Positions 43,658 through 52,885 of a DNA stretch of 64,000 nt are shown one piece after another (the first letter of the stretch is position 1; every line of letters begins with the position of its first letter). The DNA is from Arenimonas donghaensis DSM 18148 = HO3-R19 (GTDB lineage Bacteria > Pseudomonadota > Gammaproteobacteria > Xanthomonadales > Xanthomonadaceae): positions 124,001-188,000 of the forward strand of contig NZ_AVCJ01000001.1 of assembly GCF_000743535.1 (NCBI RefSeq), in the 5' to 3' direction. The notes below the pieces were generated by a model. It saw nothing but the letters and a program-made list of their open reading frames with translations, searched no databases and was not told the DNA's origin. The translations under genes were made by a program, and so were the position numbers.

Positions 43658-44299
43658 ATGCCCACGACCACGATCATCGTCGACGACTTCTTCGATAGTG
43701 CCGCGCAACTGCGCGAAGCGGCCCTGCGCATGGACTACCCGGACGTGCAGGGCAAATTCCCCGGTCGCAATTCCCAGCAACGTTTGCAGCTTGAAGGCCT
43801 CGACCAAGAAGTCTCGCGGCTGGTCGGCGAGCCGCTGGTGTCCATGCCCCCGCCGCAGGCGCATGGCAAGTTCCGCATCGCCACCGCCGGTGACGTGGGC
43901 AGCGCCAAGGTCCACGTGGATACCGCGCACTGGTCGGGCATCCTGTACCTGAGCCGGCCCGAGGATTGCCGCGGCGGCACCGAGTTCTTCCGCCATCGCG
44001 CGACCAACAGCGACCGCGGACCGATCAGCGACGAGGAGGCGCGGGCCCAGGGGTATGCCAGCGCCAGGCAGATGATCTCGGACATCCTCGAGCGCGACAC
44101 CATGAATGACGCCGCCTGGGAACTGACCATGCGCGTGCCCATGCGCTTCAACCGCCTGGTGCTGCTGCGCCCCTGGCTCTGGCATACCGCCGGCGAAGCC
44201 TTCGGCGATTCGCTCGAGAACGGCCGGCTGATCTATCTGATGTTCTTTGCGTCGGCGCGCCAGTTGCCGTCCTACAACGCCGGGTCCGCGCCCGCCTGA
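43658..44299 (+). CDS. DUF6445-like 2-oxoglutarate/Fe(II) dioxygenase-fold protein
   Basis: 213-residue protein. VHVDTAHWSGILYLS (a His-x-Asp pair) and LVLLRPWLWHTAGEAF (a distal His) suggest the facial triad of a non-haem iron enzyme with the jelly-roll fold. GGTEFFRHRAT lies between them. The DUF6445 name is my best recollection. The substrate is unknown; some relatives sit in tryptophan-halogenase/TonB clusters, but none is nearby. It overlaps no gene but follows the zinc-finger gene by 5 bases, implying co-transcription. Confidence 0.72.
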   Translation: MPTTTIIVDDFFDSAAQLREAALRMDYPDVQGKFPGRNSQQRLQLEGLDQEVSRLVGEPLVSMPPPQAHGKFRIATAGDVGSAKVHVDTAHWSGILYLSRPEDCRGGTEFFRHRATNSDRGPISDEEARAQGYASARQMISDILERDTMNDAAWELTMRVPMRFNRLVLLRPWLWHTAGEAFGDSLENGRLIYLMFFASARQLPSYNAGSAPA

Positions 44300-44317
44300 A
44301 CCATTACCCGGATGGGG

Positions 44318-46876
44318 TTAATCGCCGGTTTTCGCGCGCGCGGCGCGCAGCTTGGCGGCCCAGTCCTCGCGCAGTGCCGTGGGCATCTTCATCACCGTGT
44401 CCACGGTGCCCGTCGACATTTCCGAACGCATCGGTTCGGGCATGTCGCGGAACATCCAGTCGGCCAGTGAAGCGACTTCCTCCCGCGTCACCTGAGCGCC
44501 TTCGGGGCAGGCGGCGTAGATCTCCGCCATCGAGGCCCGGCAGGTGGGACTGACGTTTCCCTGGCGGACGATTTCGCAGTCCAGCGTGCATACGACGTCG
44601 GCGTCGCGGTTGTCCCGGGCCGACGACCGGCCACGCTGGTTGGCCGCGCGCCGCGCCATGCCTGCGCCAACCTCTGCCGGGTCCCGGCCCATGGCGGCCA
44701 GGGTTTGCACCAGGTTGCTCGCGACGTAGTCCAGCGGGTCGGCCAGGGCAATGCGCTCGTCGGTCGGACTGCGCCAGACGAGGAAGTCGCCGCTCAGTTC
44801 GCCGTTGGCGTTGTTGGCCGGCGCGGTAAACCTCGCCGTGAAGCGACCCCGCACGAACGCCGCATTGGCCAGTGAAACGGTGATGTCCACGTCGTCGGTG
44901 CGGGCGTCCACGTGCTGGTCGGCCGGCTTGCCCAGTCCCGGGTCGTCCCACATCGCGATGACACGACCGCCGGCCACGGGGCCGGTGTGACCATCGGGAA
45001 TGGCGGGAAGCTCCAGTTCGACATCCGGCTTCAATGCCGGATTTCCTCCCCGGCGCGAGGCATCGCCGGAGGCCTTGAGGCAGATCGCCATGAGCCGCGA
45101 CGCCCCGTCATGCCCGGCGTTTTCATCGAGTCCGAACGCCAGCTGGCCGGCCGATTTCGCGGTGGCATTCATGCAGTCGTCCTTGCCGGCCATCGATGCC
45201 GGTACCACCGCCATGCTCAGCGTCCGGCCCTCACGCACCGCCTTGACCTGCCCGGGAATCACGTGCGGTCGCGGGGCGACACGCACGCTGGATGCCGGCT
45301 TGTTCGACTCGGCGGGCTTGACCAACTGGCCGGACACTTCGCTGGTACCCACGCCCAGGTGGATGTCATAGGTGCGCCGGCTGGCGCGAAGAGGGTCTGG
45401 CGGGACGTTGGTGAACGTGATGACGGTTTCGCCGTCCGTGTTCGCCGCCTGCCCTGGATCCAGCGACAGCCCGCTCCACGCCAGGCTGGGCCGCCCCGTG
45501 GCGGGGTCCAGGAAAGGGTCGGTCTTGCCCAGGTTGGTCCCGTGGATGCCCAGGTGCAGGTCAGTCAGTGCGGCCTCGCCGCCGCCATCCGCCGACGAGG
45601 CGACCACGGCAAAGGCCGGCCAGCCGCTGTCGCCTACCGACGGGCCGGTCCACTTCACGCGGATGCAGGTGGCGGCCATTTCCCGCACCGCCACTTTCAC
45701 CGTGGCGGTGGGATTGGCCTGGTCGAATTCATGCAGCGGGCAACCATCGACGAAGGCATGGCCCAGCCAGCGGGCATGTGCGAATTCGCCCTTGCGGCTG
45801 CGCATCACGGCGTCGGGGTATGCCACCCACCAGGGGATGAAGGCAGGCAGGGCATCGTAGAGACCGCGGGTCCATGCCGGGTGCTGGTCCCTGAGGCTGC
45901 GGTCGGTCCAGGCCAGGCTCTCCTCGCGAACGCCCGACGTGCCGGCCCGCGCCGTGCGGACCATCAGGGCGTGCCGGACGGGCTTCCATTCCTGGCCCCG
46001 GGGCATGCTGTGTTGCCAGACGTAGGCCCAGAACGAATTGCTCATGTAAGAGGCCATTTCCCGGCGGCTGTCGGCGGAGGTGCCGGCCGGGAAGATCGGC
46101 ATGCGTGGCGGCGCCGTGCGCAGGTCCAGCGGGTAGTCGTAGGGACGCAGCCCCAGGACCTTGCCGAAACGCGGGCTGCCGCTGGCGAAGCGGCGTCGTG
46201 GGTCGAAGGGCGGATTGCCCATGAACGACAGGCCCTCGATAGCCCACAGGCCGATCGCGTCCGGCAAGGCTTCGGTGACCCATTTTTCTTCGTGCAAATG
46301 ACTGTTGTCGTGCACGTTCCAGTTGGCATAGCTGGCCTGGATGCCATGGAATATTTCGTGGGCCACCGACACGGCCACCTTCTCGGGGAAAAGCGCCAGG
46401 TCGGACCCGAACCCATCGGCTTCCCCGACGATCATCACCCGGTCCCAGTCATCCTCGTTCAGCCGCATCGCTTCGGCGACGCCGAACTGGCCGAAACCCG
46501 GGCCGTACTGGGCCGCGGCACTACCAAGATCGCGCACGTAATAAATCGGGTAGACGCCGTCCCGGCGGGTGATGCGGGGGGCGCGCAAGCCCACCGACGC
46601 GTAACGTGCGGCGATGTGGGACGCGCTTGTTTCCAGCGCGGCCAGGCGCTTCGGGTCCGGGTCTAGTGGCGGCAGCAGCCAGGGCAGCAGGCCCAGTCGC
46701 ATCTCCATCGCGGCGCCGGCCCTGGTCGGCGCAGCCAGGCCTTCGGCATGGGCCTGGAAAGGCGGTGGCTGGCGACGCCAGAGTTCTTCGCTGGTGGGTT
46801 CCTGCGCGGTGGCGTGGGCCGACAGTGCAAGCCCGACGGCGAGCCAGGGCAATGCCGCCCGCCGCCGGCCACTCAC
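44318..46876 (-). CDS. Exported gluzincin-like zinc metallopeptidase, large
   Basis: 852-residue exported protein (signal ALPWLAVGLALSAHATAQ). It carries HEIFH (His173, Glu174, His177) in AVSVAHEIFHGIQASY, and a Glu 25 residues later (Glu202 in EKWVTEALPD), the gluzincin arrangement. The rest is a long beta-rich region without recognised domains, and its C-terminal 150 residues are Arg/Asp-rich. The start is GTG, which lies 10 bases after the stop of the M49-like gene, so the two form one transcript. The substrate is unknown. Confidence 0.72.
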   Translation of the reverse strand: MSGRRRAALPWLAVGLALSAHATAQEPTSEELWRRQPPPFQAHAEGLAAPTRAGAAMEMRLGLLPWLLPPLDPDPKRLAALETSASHIAARYASVGLRAPRITRRDGVYPIYYVRDLGSAAAQYGPGFGQFGVAEAMRLNEDDWDRVMIVGEADGFGSDLALFPEKVAVSVAHEIFHGIQASYANWNVHDNSHLHEEKWVTEALPDAIGLWAIEGLSFMGNPPFDPRRRFASGSPRFGKVLGLRPYDYPLDLRTAPPRMPIFPAGTSADSRREMASYMSNSFWAYVWQHSMPRGQEWKPVRHALMVRTARAGTSGVREESLAWTDRSLRDQHPAWTRGLYDALPAFIPWWVAYPDAVMRSRKGEFAHARWLGHAFVDGCPLHEFDQANPTATVKVAVREMAATCIRVKWTGPSVGDSGWPAFAVVASSADGGGEAALTDLHLGIHGTNLGKTDPFLDPATGRPSLAWSGLSLDPGQAANTDGETVITFTNVPPDPLRASRRTYDIHLGVGTSEVSGQLVKPAESNKPASSVRVAPRPHVIPGQVKAVREGRTLSMAVVPASMAGKDDCMNATAKSAGQLAFGLDENAGHDGASRLMAICLKASGDASRRGGNPALKPDVELELPAIPDGHTGPVAGGRVIAMWDDPGLGKPADQHVDARTDDVDITVSLANAAFVRGRFTARFTAPANNANGELSGDFLVWRSPTDERIALADPLDYVASNLVQTLAAMGRDPAEVGAGMARRAANQRGRSSARDNRDADVVCTLDCEIVRQGNVSPTCRASMAEIYAACPEGAQVTREEVASLADWMFRDMPEPMRSEMSTGTVDTVMKMPTALREDWAAKLRAARAKTGD

Positions 46877-46886
46877 GAAGCCGACC

Positions 46887-48566
46887 TCACAAGCCCAGGA
46901 CCTTTTCGCCCTGCTTGAACACGATGTCCACCGGGATGCCGGCGGCTTCGACGCGGTTGAGGTCGGCCTGGAGGTCGGGGCCGATCACGCCCATCTCGTC
47001 GAGCAGCGCCTTGGCGCCTTCGTAGTCACCGTCGCCTTGCAGGGTGAGGATCTTCGCCGACAGCGAATCAACGGCCGCTTGCATCTTGTCGTAGTCGACG
47101 CGGTAGTGGCCCGTGTCCGGGTCGCGGCTGAAGGCGCCTTCGCGCTGCAGCCAGTTGAACGCGACCATGTTGGCCTTGCCATGGGCGCTGGACGCGCCAA
47201 AGCGCACCGAACGGAAGATGCCGGCCAGGAAGGTGACGTAGTTGTCCATGCGTTTGTCGGCGTCGAGCTCGCCCATGTCGCCCAGCGCGCCGATCATGTA
47301 CAGGCCCAGGATGTCGGCCTTGCCTTCTTCGTAGGCACTGGTCAGGTCGGTCAGCGCCTCGCGCACGGTGCCCTTGCCGTCGAGGGTGTTCTTGATGCCC
47401 AGGCCATGCGCGACTTCGTGGAACATCACGTTTTCGAAGAAGGCGTCGAACGTGATGTGCTGCTGCTGGTCCTCGGCGATCAGCTGGTCGGAAATCGGCA
47501 CGAGGATCTTGTCGAACTTGGCGCGCATGCTGTTCTTGAGCTGCAGCCGGCGCGAACCCATGGCGAGCTGGACTTCTTCGTCGTTGGGCAGGTTGATGGC
47601 GATGGTCTTGGCGCCGGAATTGGCGTCGCCACCATAGAAGATCGCGTCGTACGCATTGAGATCCGCATCGGTGCCAGGCCGCTCGGACTTGTAGCGATCC
47701 TCCACCGGCAGGCCGCGCTGCAGTGCGGGCAGGTGTGCGGCAAACCGCGACAGGCGCTCGCTCCATTCGATGTCGCGCACCAGCACGAAAGCCTCGAAGG
47801 CGGTCTTGGTGCCGAACAGGGCGTCCTGGTAGCTCTCGATCGGGCCAATCACGACGTCGATGGGGCTGGTCTTCATGTCCATCCAGGCCATGTCGCTGGC
47901 CTGGTACTCGCCCGACACCAGGGCGTCGGCGCGCATGCGCAGGTAGGTGCGGAAGCCTTCGTCGGTGGCTACTTCGGCGGCCTGGCGCAGCAGGTCGGCC
48001 GCCTCGCCCAGTTCCTTGGACCACTTGACGTGGTAGGGCACCACGATCAGCTTGCCGGCGTCGTCGCGGCGCAGCAGGGTGTAGAGCCCGTCCTTGCCGG
48101 GCAGGTCGGCGGCGGCGAATTCTTCCTTGCTCATGTCAGGCGGGTAGAAGCGCGCACCGGGCGGCCGCGGGCCGACGCCGTCGACGAAGGGGGCGTCACC
48201 GTCCAGGCGGTCCCAGGGGCCGTAGTTGATTTCGATGAAACGGCGGGTGGCGCGATCGCTGACCCCGGCGAACAGCAGGTCCTTGTCGCCGTAGACCTGT
48301 TCCCAGAACAGGTCGTCCATGATCTGGCCGGCCTGCAGCAGCAACCGGATGGCTTCCCGGTCGCCTTCGGCCAGGTGCGAGAGGTCGGCCTTGAGCTCGA
48401 CTTCGGCATAGGCGTCCACCTTGGCCTTGATGTCGGCCTGCGCCGCCGTGTCATCGGCGCTCGGGTCGCCACCGGTTGCCGAAGGAGACTCTCCGCCGGG
48501 TTGGCAGGCCAGCAGGCCCAGGGAAAGGGTGATCGCGAGGGCGAGTCGGGGCAGGTGCGTGCGCAT
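46887..48566 (-). CDS. M49-like (dipeptidyl-peptidase III family) zinc peptidase, lipoprotein
   Basis: 559-residue lipoprotein (signal ending LGLLAC, Cys21). The zinc motif is FHEVAHGLG (His383, Glu384, His387). The second motif EEGKAD (Glu413, Glu414) gives the third ligand. True DPP III has HELLGH, one residue longer; here the motif is HExxH, as in the bacterial Zn-dependent hydrolase branch of the family. It is likely to cleave peptides at the outer-membrane or inner-membrane face. It is co-directional with the 852-residue peptidase gene. Confidence 0.85.
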   Translation of the reverse strand: MRTHLPRLALAITLSLGLLACQPGGESPSATGGDPSADDTAAQADIKAKVDAYAEVELKADLSHLAEGDREAIRLLLQAGQIMDDLFWEQVYGDKDLLFAGVSDRATRRFIEINYGPWDRLDGDAPFVDGVGPRPPGARFYPPDMSKEEFAAADLPGKDGLYTLLRRDDAGKLIVVPYHVKWSKELGEAADLLRQAAEVATDEGFRTYLRMRADALVSGEYQASDMAWMDMKTSPIDVVIGPIESYQDALFGTKTAFEAFVLVRDIEWSERLSRFAAHLPALQRGLPVEDRYKSERPGTDADLNAYDAIFYGGDANSGAKTIAINLPNDEEVQLAMGSRRLQLKNSMRAKFDKILVPISDQLIAEDQQQHITFDAFFENVMFHEVAHGLGIKNTLDGKGTVREALTDLTSAYEEGKADILGLYMIGALGDMGELDADKRMDNYVTFLAGIFRSVRFGASSAHGKANMVAFNWLQREGAFSRDPDTGHYRVDYDKMQAAVDSLSAKILTLQGDGDYEGAKALLDEMGVIGPDLQADLNRVEAAGIPVDIVFKQGEKVLGL

Positions 48567-48631
48567 GGCGGGCTCCGGAGCGGTCGGGTAGGCCCATCCT
48601 AAGACAATCGGCGGGGCCTGGGCGGGCCGGC

Positions 48632-49687
48632 CTAGGTAGCAGGGGTGGCGGCCAGGGGCTCGGTCCGCTCGATCCGGTTGCGGCCGCCGTGCTTGGCGCG
48701 ATACAGCGCATGGTCGGCCACCTCCAGCCAGGCACGCAGGTCGCCGCCGTGCGGCGGTGGCGCCAGGCCCAGGCTGATCGAGATCGACAGCTCCGGCACT
48801 TCCGGGAACTCAAGCGCCTGCACGGCGGCACGAAGGCGTTCGGCGTGTTCGAGCGCCTCGGTGACGGGAAGCGGCAGCGCGACCACGAACTCGTCGCCGC
48901 CCAGCCGACCGTGGATGCCGGACGCGGGCAGCGTCTCGCCCATGCGCCTGGCCAGCGCACGCAGGACGTCGTCGCCGACGCCATGGCCGTGGCGGTCGTT
49001 GATGGTTTTGAAGTGGTCGATATCGAGCAGCAGCAGGCAGGCGGGCGCGGCTTCGCGCTGGTGCTGGTCGAGCAGCTTCCGGGCCTGGTCTTCCCAGTGC
49101 GAGCGGCTGTCGACGCCAGTGAGGCTGTCGCGGCGGGTCATCAGCGCAAGCTGCCGGTTCTGGTCCTGCACCCGCCGCACCAGCCGGTACAGGTTGGCGC
49201 TGACGGCCAGGGTATGGATGGTCATGATCGGCAGGCAGGCCAGGATCACGCCGGTTCGACTGGCCAGGTCCACTTCGAATCCGGTGAGCAGGCCAACCGC
49301 GAGCACGGCCAGGACCATGCCGGGCAAGGCCCGGAGCCACAGTCCCGGCACGCCCGAATTGACCTTGTCGGCGGTGGCCACCGTCAACAGCACGGCCGAG
49401 GGCAGCAGGTTGAAATGCATCAGCGGCAGGAAGCTGCCGGCGATCGCGGAATCGATGAGGAAATTTCTCGCCTCGGCGCCATAGGGGTCCTGGCTGCGCC
49501 GGGCCCAGGCGTAGGCGAGGTGGGGCCACGCCAGGCACGACAGCCCCAGCCAGGTCCAGGCCAACCAGCCCGCCTGCACGTCGTGCAGGACCACGCCGAC
49601 GGGCAGCGCGGTGAGACCCATGCCCAAAATGCGGAACGGGTAGGTGAGCCTGGGCAGGTAGCGTGGTCGAAAAGCCATGGGCCGCAT
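48632..49687 (-). CDS. Diguanylate cyclase with MASE2-like membrane domain
   Basis: 351-residue protein. The N-terminal membrane region (about 1-175) has five or six helices in the MASE2 style (LPRLTYPFRILGMGLTALPVGVVL). The C-terminal GGDEF domain has RLGGDEF (263-267) intact, preceded by LLLLDIDHFKTINDRHGHGVGDDVL. An I-site-like RxxD is not obvious. It synthesises cyclic-di-GMP. The start is at 49687; MAFRPRY at 49678 is an alternative. Neither has a strong ribosome-binding site. Confidence 0.9.
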   Translation of the reverse strand: MRPMAFRPRYLPRLTYPFRILGMGLTALPVGVVLHDVQAGWLAWTWLGLSCLAWPHLAYAWARRSQDPYGAEARNFLIDSAIAGSFLPLMHFNLLPSAVLLTVATADKVNSGVPGLWLRALPGMVLAVLAVGLLTGFEVDLASRTGVILACLPIMTIHTLAVSANLYRLVRRVQDQNRQLALMTRRDSLTGVDSRSHWEDQARKLLDQHQREAAPACLLLLDIDHFKTINDRHGHGVGDDVLRALARRMGETLPASGIHGRLGGDEFVVALPLPVTEALEHAERLRAAVQALEFPEVPELSISISLGLAPPPHGGDLRAWLEVADHALYRAKHGGRNRIERTEPLAATPAT

Positions 49688-49747
49688 ATCACCACATATC
49701 GACCCCTCCGGCAGCGCCGGGCGGCGCCTGGCCGCCCGGCGCGCGGG

Positions 49748-50506
49748 TCAGCGCGGGATCTTTCGGTGCATGTAGCGATGCCCGTTGTTGGGCTTGAACT
49801 TCGAACCGTGCGGGCCGGGCAATTCCCGCTGGATCGGGATGTGCGCCTTCTGCGAGCGGGCCTGCTGCGGGCCCTTGCTGCTTTCGTTGCTCGCCGCCGC
49901 GGCCGCCGGCAGGGCCGGCATGGGCGCCGGGCTCGGAACCGCGGCCGCCGGCTTGCGTGCGGACGTGGCGGCCGGGGCGGCGCGGGGCGCGGGCACTTTC
50001 GCCGCGACCGGCTTGCGGCTGGCCGACTTGCTGGCCGGGGCCTTGGTGGCCGCCGGTTTTTTGGCCGCGGACTTCCTGGCGGCCGACGGCTTCGCGGCAG
50101 CCTTTTTCGCAGTGGACTTGCGGGCAGCGGTTTTTTTCGCCGCCGGCTTGCTGGTCGTGGCTTTCTTCGCACCGGATTTGCGGGCAACGGTCTTCTTTGC
50201 CGCGGACTTCTTCGCCACCGGCTTTTTCGCCGTGGTCTTCTTCGCTGCGGACTTTTTCGCTGCCGGCTTCCTGGTCGACGACTTTTTCACGGAGGCCTTC
50301 TTCGCTGCGGCCTTCTTTTTCGTCGCCGGCTTGCTGGCGGTGGACTTCCTGGTCGCTGCAGTCTTCTTCGCTGCGGTCTTCTTTTTGGCGGCAGGCTTCT
50401 TGTCGGCGGATTTGCTGGAAGCCACCTTCTTGGCCGGCTTCTTCTTCGCCGGGGCCTTCTTGGCCACCGGTTTGCGGGCAGGGGACTTGCGGGCGGTACT
50501 GGCCAT
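49748..50506 (-). CDS. Lys/Ala/Pro-rich histone-H1-like (AlgP-like) protein
   Basis: 252-residue protein of extremely low complexity. Residues 1-160 repeat AAKK, KPAAKK and related units, as in eukaryotic histone H1 tails and Pseudomonas AlgP. The C-terminal 60 residues have a different, globular-looking composition (RSQKAHIPIQRELPGPHG, ending NNGHRYMHRKIPR). It probably binds DNA or RNA without sequence specificity. The ATG at 50506 follows GGAGG; a second ATG at 50518 overlaps that same Shine-Dalgarno and is less likely. The repeats make the gene prone to length change. Confidence 0.85.
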   Translation of the reverse strand: MASTARKSPARKPVAKKAPAKKKPAKKVASSKSADKKPAAKKKTAAKKTAATRKSTASKPATKKKAAAKKASVKKSSTRKPAAKKSAAKKTTAKKPVAKKSAAKKTVARKSGAKKATTSKPAAKKTAARKSTAKKAAAKPSAARKSAAKKPAATKAPASKSASRKPVAAKVPAPRAAPAATSARKPAAAVPSPAPMPALPAAAAASNESSKGPQQARSQKAHIPIQRELPGPHGSKFKPNNGHRYMHRKIPR

Positions 50507-50635
50507 TGCAACCTCCATGGTTTCGGGGGCGAAGCGAACGGGTCCAGTCTAGACCAAAGCAGGCAAAAGGCGGCCGGGTTGCCTGCTGGTCCGCGTGCCC
50601 TATGATCAAGCTCCCCCCGAATGGATTTCGCGCCC

Positions 50636-51334
50636 ATGAAAGGCCCGCTTTTCGCGCTCTTCCTGGCCTCGGCCGCCTTCGCCAGCCTGCCGGTCCAGGC
50701 GAACGTTTATAAATGCACCATCAACGGCGAAACCCGCTACCAGGATGATCCTTGCCCCGGCGACCGGGACGCCGCCCCACACCTTGAGTTCCCGTCCGAA
50801 CCCCAGTCGCAGCCGCCGCCCCCACCGCCCCCACCGCCGCCGCCGCCAGCATCGGTGCCGGCATCGCCGGCCGAGCCGGAGCAGGATCCGGACCAGGCGT
50901 CGGATACGCGCAACAAACGCAACGCAAGCGACGCGACCGGGTCGACCGACACATCCGGCGGCAACGGACAGGAGCGGCCGGATGGCAATCCGGAGGTCGC
51001 CCGGACCCGACGGGCGCGCACGCCGGCCCCGCCGCCGCCGGACGACGACCGTCCGCTTGATCGTCCGGCCCAGTTGGGCGTGGACATCGCTGCCGCCGAG
51101 GCAGAGCTTCGGGACCTCGTGGATGAGCGCCGGGATACCCTGGCAGCGATCGACGTCCGCATCGCCGCCGGGGGCGACCCGGGGGCGCTAAACGCCGAAC
51201 GCGAGCGGCGCGACGCCGTCTTCCGCGCGCGTCGACTGGAAACCGCCAGCCGCCTGGGTCGCCTGAAGGCGGAGCTGGCCGACCTGTGCCCGAACGGCAC
51301 GTTCCAGGACGTGCACAGGCTGGCATGTCGCTGA
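50636..51334 (+). CDS. Exported DUF4124 protein with polyproline run
   Basis: 232-residue exported protein (signal LFALFLASAAFASLPVQA). The N-terminal DUF4124 motif is NVYKCTINGETRYQDDPC. Twelve consecutive Pro codons follow (residues 60-71); such a run normally needs EF-P for translation. A disordered acidic stretch leads to a coiled-coil-like C-terminus (ERERRDAVFRARRLETASRL) and a final Cys pair region (DLCPN, LACR). Its 3' end overlaps the start of the binding-protein gene by 10 bases. Confidence 0.85.
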   Translation: MKGPLFALFLASAAFASLPVQANVYKCTINGETRYQDDPCPGDRDAAPHLEFPSEPQSQPPPPPPPPPPPPASVPASPAEPEQDPDQASDTRNKRNASDATGSTDTSGGNGQERPDGNPEVARTRRARTPAPPPPDDDRPLDRPAQLGVDIAAAEAELRDLVDERRDTLAAIDVRIAAGGDPGALNAERERRDAVFRARRLETASRLGRLKAELADLCPNGTFQDVHRLACR

Positions 51335-52185
51335 CAGGCCAGCTCCGGCGGCTGGCCGGCCCGGCGCTGCTGCTGGTGGCGTCGGCGACGCTGGCCCAGC
51401 CGACCCTGCCGGTGCGGGTTGGCGGGGATCCCCACTACCCGCCGCATCATTACCTGGACGTCGACGGGCAAGCGCAGGGTTTCGACATGGCCGTGCTGCG
51501 GTCGATCGGCGAAACCCAATCGCTGGCGCTGGTCTTCGAGTTCGGTGAATGGGGGCAGGTGCTCGACCGGCTCGAGCGCGGCGAGCTCGATGTGGTGCCG
51601 ATGTTCATTTCGGAGGACCGGCAGGAACGTTTCCTTTTCAGCCGGCCTTTCATGCGACGAAGCCACTTGCTGTTCAGCCGCAACGGCGAGTGGATCGAAG
51701 ATCCGGCGCAACTGGCGGGCCGCCGGGTCGCGGTGCAATTCGGCGGGATGGCCTGGGAATGGCTGATCAATGAGCGCGTCGACGCCATGTTGCACCCGGT
51801 CAATGAAGAATCCCTGGTGCTGGTCGAAGTCAGGCGCGGCGACGCCGACTTCGCCCTGCTGCCGGCCGACATCGGCCGCTATGCCATCGCCACCCAGGGG
51901 CTCGAAGGCCTTGCGGTGGCCAGTCCGCCCTGGCTCGAACGGGACTATGCCTTCGGCGTGAATCCGGCCCGGCCCGAGCTCGTGGCCAGGCTCGACGCGG
52001 GGCTGGCAAGGCTGGAGCAGGAAGGGGGTCTCGAGGCACAGCGGCAGCGCTGGCTCGATCCCTCGCCATCGGGGCGCCAGCGCGGCGGCCTGGGCTGGTG
52101 GCTGCTGCCGGCAGTGCCGGTGTTGCTGGCCGGACTGGTGTACCTGGTGGCCGGACGCAGGGCGCAGCTGCGTAAACCCAGGTAA
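51325..52185 (+). CDS. Periplasmic substrate-binding-type protein with C-terminal TM
   Basis: 286-residue protein with a signal (LAGPALLLVASATLAQP). The amino-acid-binding SBP_bac_3 domain has VRVGGDPHYPPHHYLDVDGQAQGFDMAV, GELDVVPMFISEDRQERFLFSRPF and ADFALLPADIGRYAI. A TM helix near the C-terminus (WWLLPAVPVLLAGLVYLVAG) ends in a basic tail. It looks like the sensor half of an HK or GGDEF protein without its output domain. The ATG at 51325 lies within the preceding gene, suggesting coupling. Confidence 0.82.
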   Translation: MSLTGQLRRLAGPALLLVASATLAQPTLPVRVGGDPHYPPHHYLDVDGQAQGFDMAVLRSIGETQSLALVFEFGEWGQVLDRLERGELDVVPMFISEDRQERFLFSRPFMRRSHLLFSRNGEWIEDPAQLAGRRVAVQFGGMAWEWLINERVDAMLHPVNEESLVLVEVRRGDADFALLPADIGRYAIATQGLEGLAVASPPWLERDYAFGVNPARPELVARLDAGLARLEQEGGLEAQRQRWLDPSPSGRQRGGLGWWLLPAVPVLLAGLVYLVAGRRAQLRKPR

Positions 52186-52218
52186 TGCCCCTCGAGGCGT
52201 GCCGCCGGGTCGTGGTCG

Positions 52219-52797
52219 ATGTCTTTTCGCTACCAATGGGTGCTGGGCGTGGCCATGGCCTTCTCGGGCTGCGTGGGCGCCGTCGGCAAGGACGGAACCG
52301 GCGTGTCGGCCGCGAACGCCCCGACGCTGCCCCCGGCGCCATCCGGCGAGGCGACGATGGGGGGCAACCGGGTCCGCTTCGAAGTGGATGGCCAGGAGTA
52401 CGCCTTCCGGACCCCGGAAGTCAGGCACAGCCGCGCCCGGGTCGCCGAACACGTGGTGGCCCAGAGTTTCGAATTGGCCAACGCCGACAACAGCCTCTAC
52501 GCCCGCCTGGTCCTGAACGTAACCGACGACAGGATCAACCTGTCCGGCGAGTATGCGGCCGTCGCCCTGGACGACCAGGCGCAGCGGGAGAGGCCCGGCG
52601 TCGGGGAGGTGGTGCTGGCAGAGGAAACCGATGCCACCCGCGGACGTCGCATGCTGCCCAGCGGCAGCGGGGTGATCGTCGTCGAGCACGTGCACGGTCG
52701 CCTGAAGGTCCGGTTCAGCACGGGTGGCGATGGCCTGTTCAGGAAAGCGGACGCCAGCCCGGTGACGGGCACGCTTGATTTCCATTGGCGGCCCTGA
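52219..52797 (+). CDS. Hypothetical lipoprotein
   Basis: 192-residue predicted lipoprotein (signal WVLGVAMAFSGC, Cys18). The mature protein looks like a single beta domain (NRVRFEVDGQEYAFRTPEVRH; LYARLVLNVTDDRINLSGEY; SGVIVVEHVHGRLKVRF). Not recognised. It follows the binding protein by 33 bases. Confidence 0.65.
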   Translation: MSFRYQWVLGVAMAFSGCVGAVGKDGTGVSAANAPTLPPAPSGEATMGGNRVRFEVDGQEYAFRTPEVRHSRARVAEHVVAQSFELANADNSLYARLVLNVTDDRINLSGEYAAVALDDQAQRERPGVGEVVLAEETDATRGRRMLPSGSGVIVVEHVHGRLKVRFSTGGDGLFRKADASPVTGTLDFHWRP

Positions 52798-52885
52798 GCG
52801 GCATACGGAACTGTGATGCTGCTCTTGGGCGCCCCGGGCGGGCATGCGGTAACGTGATCGGAAAACGTCAGGTCAGGGGCAGCCA

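Noticed and set aside
49748-50506. Tandem DNA repeat array or CRISPR-like structure
   Set aside because: The repetition comes from Lys/Ala codons in an open frame and has no fixed-length spacers.
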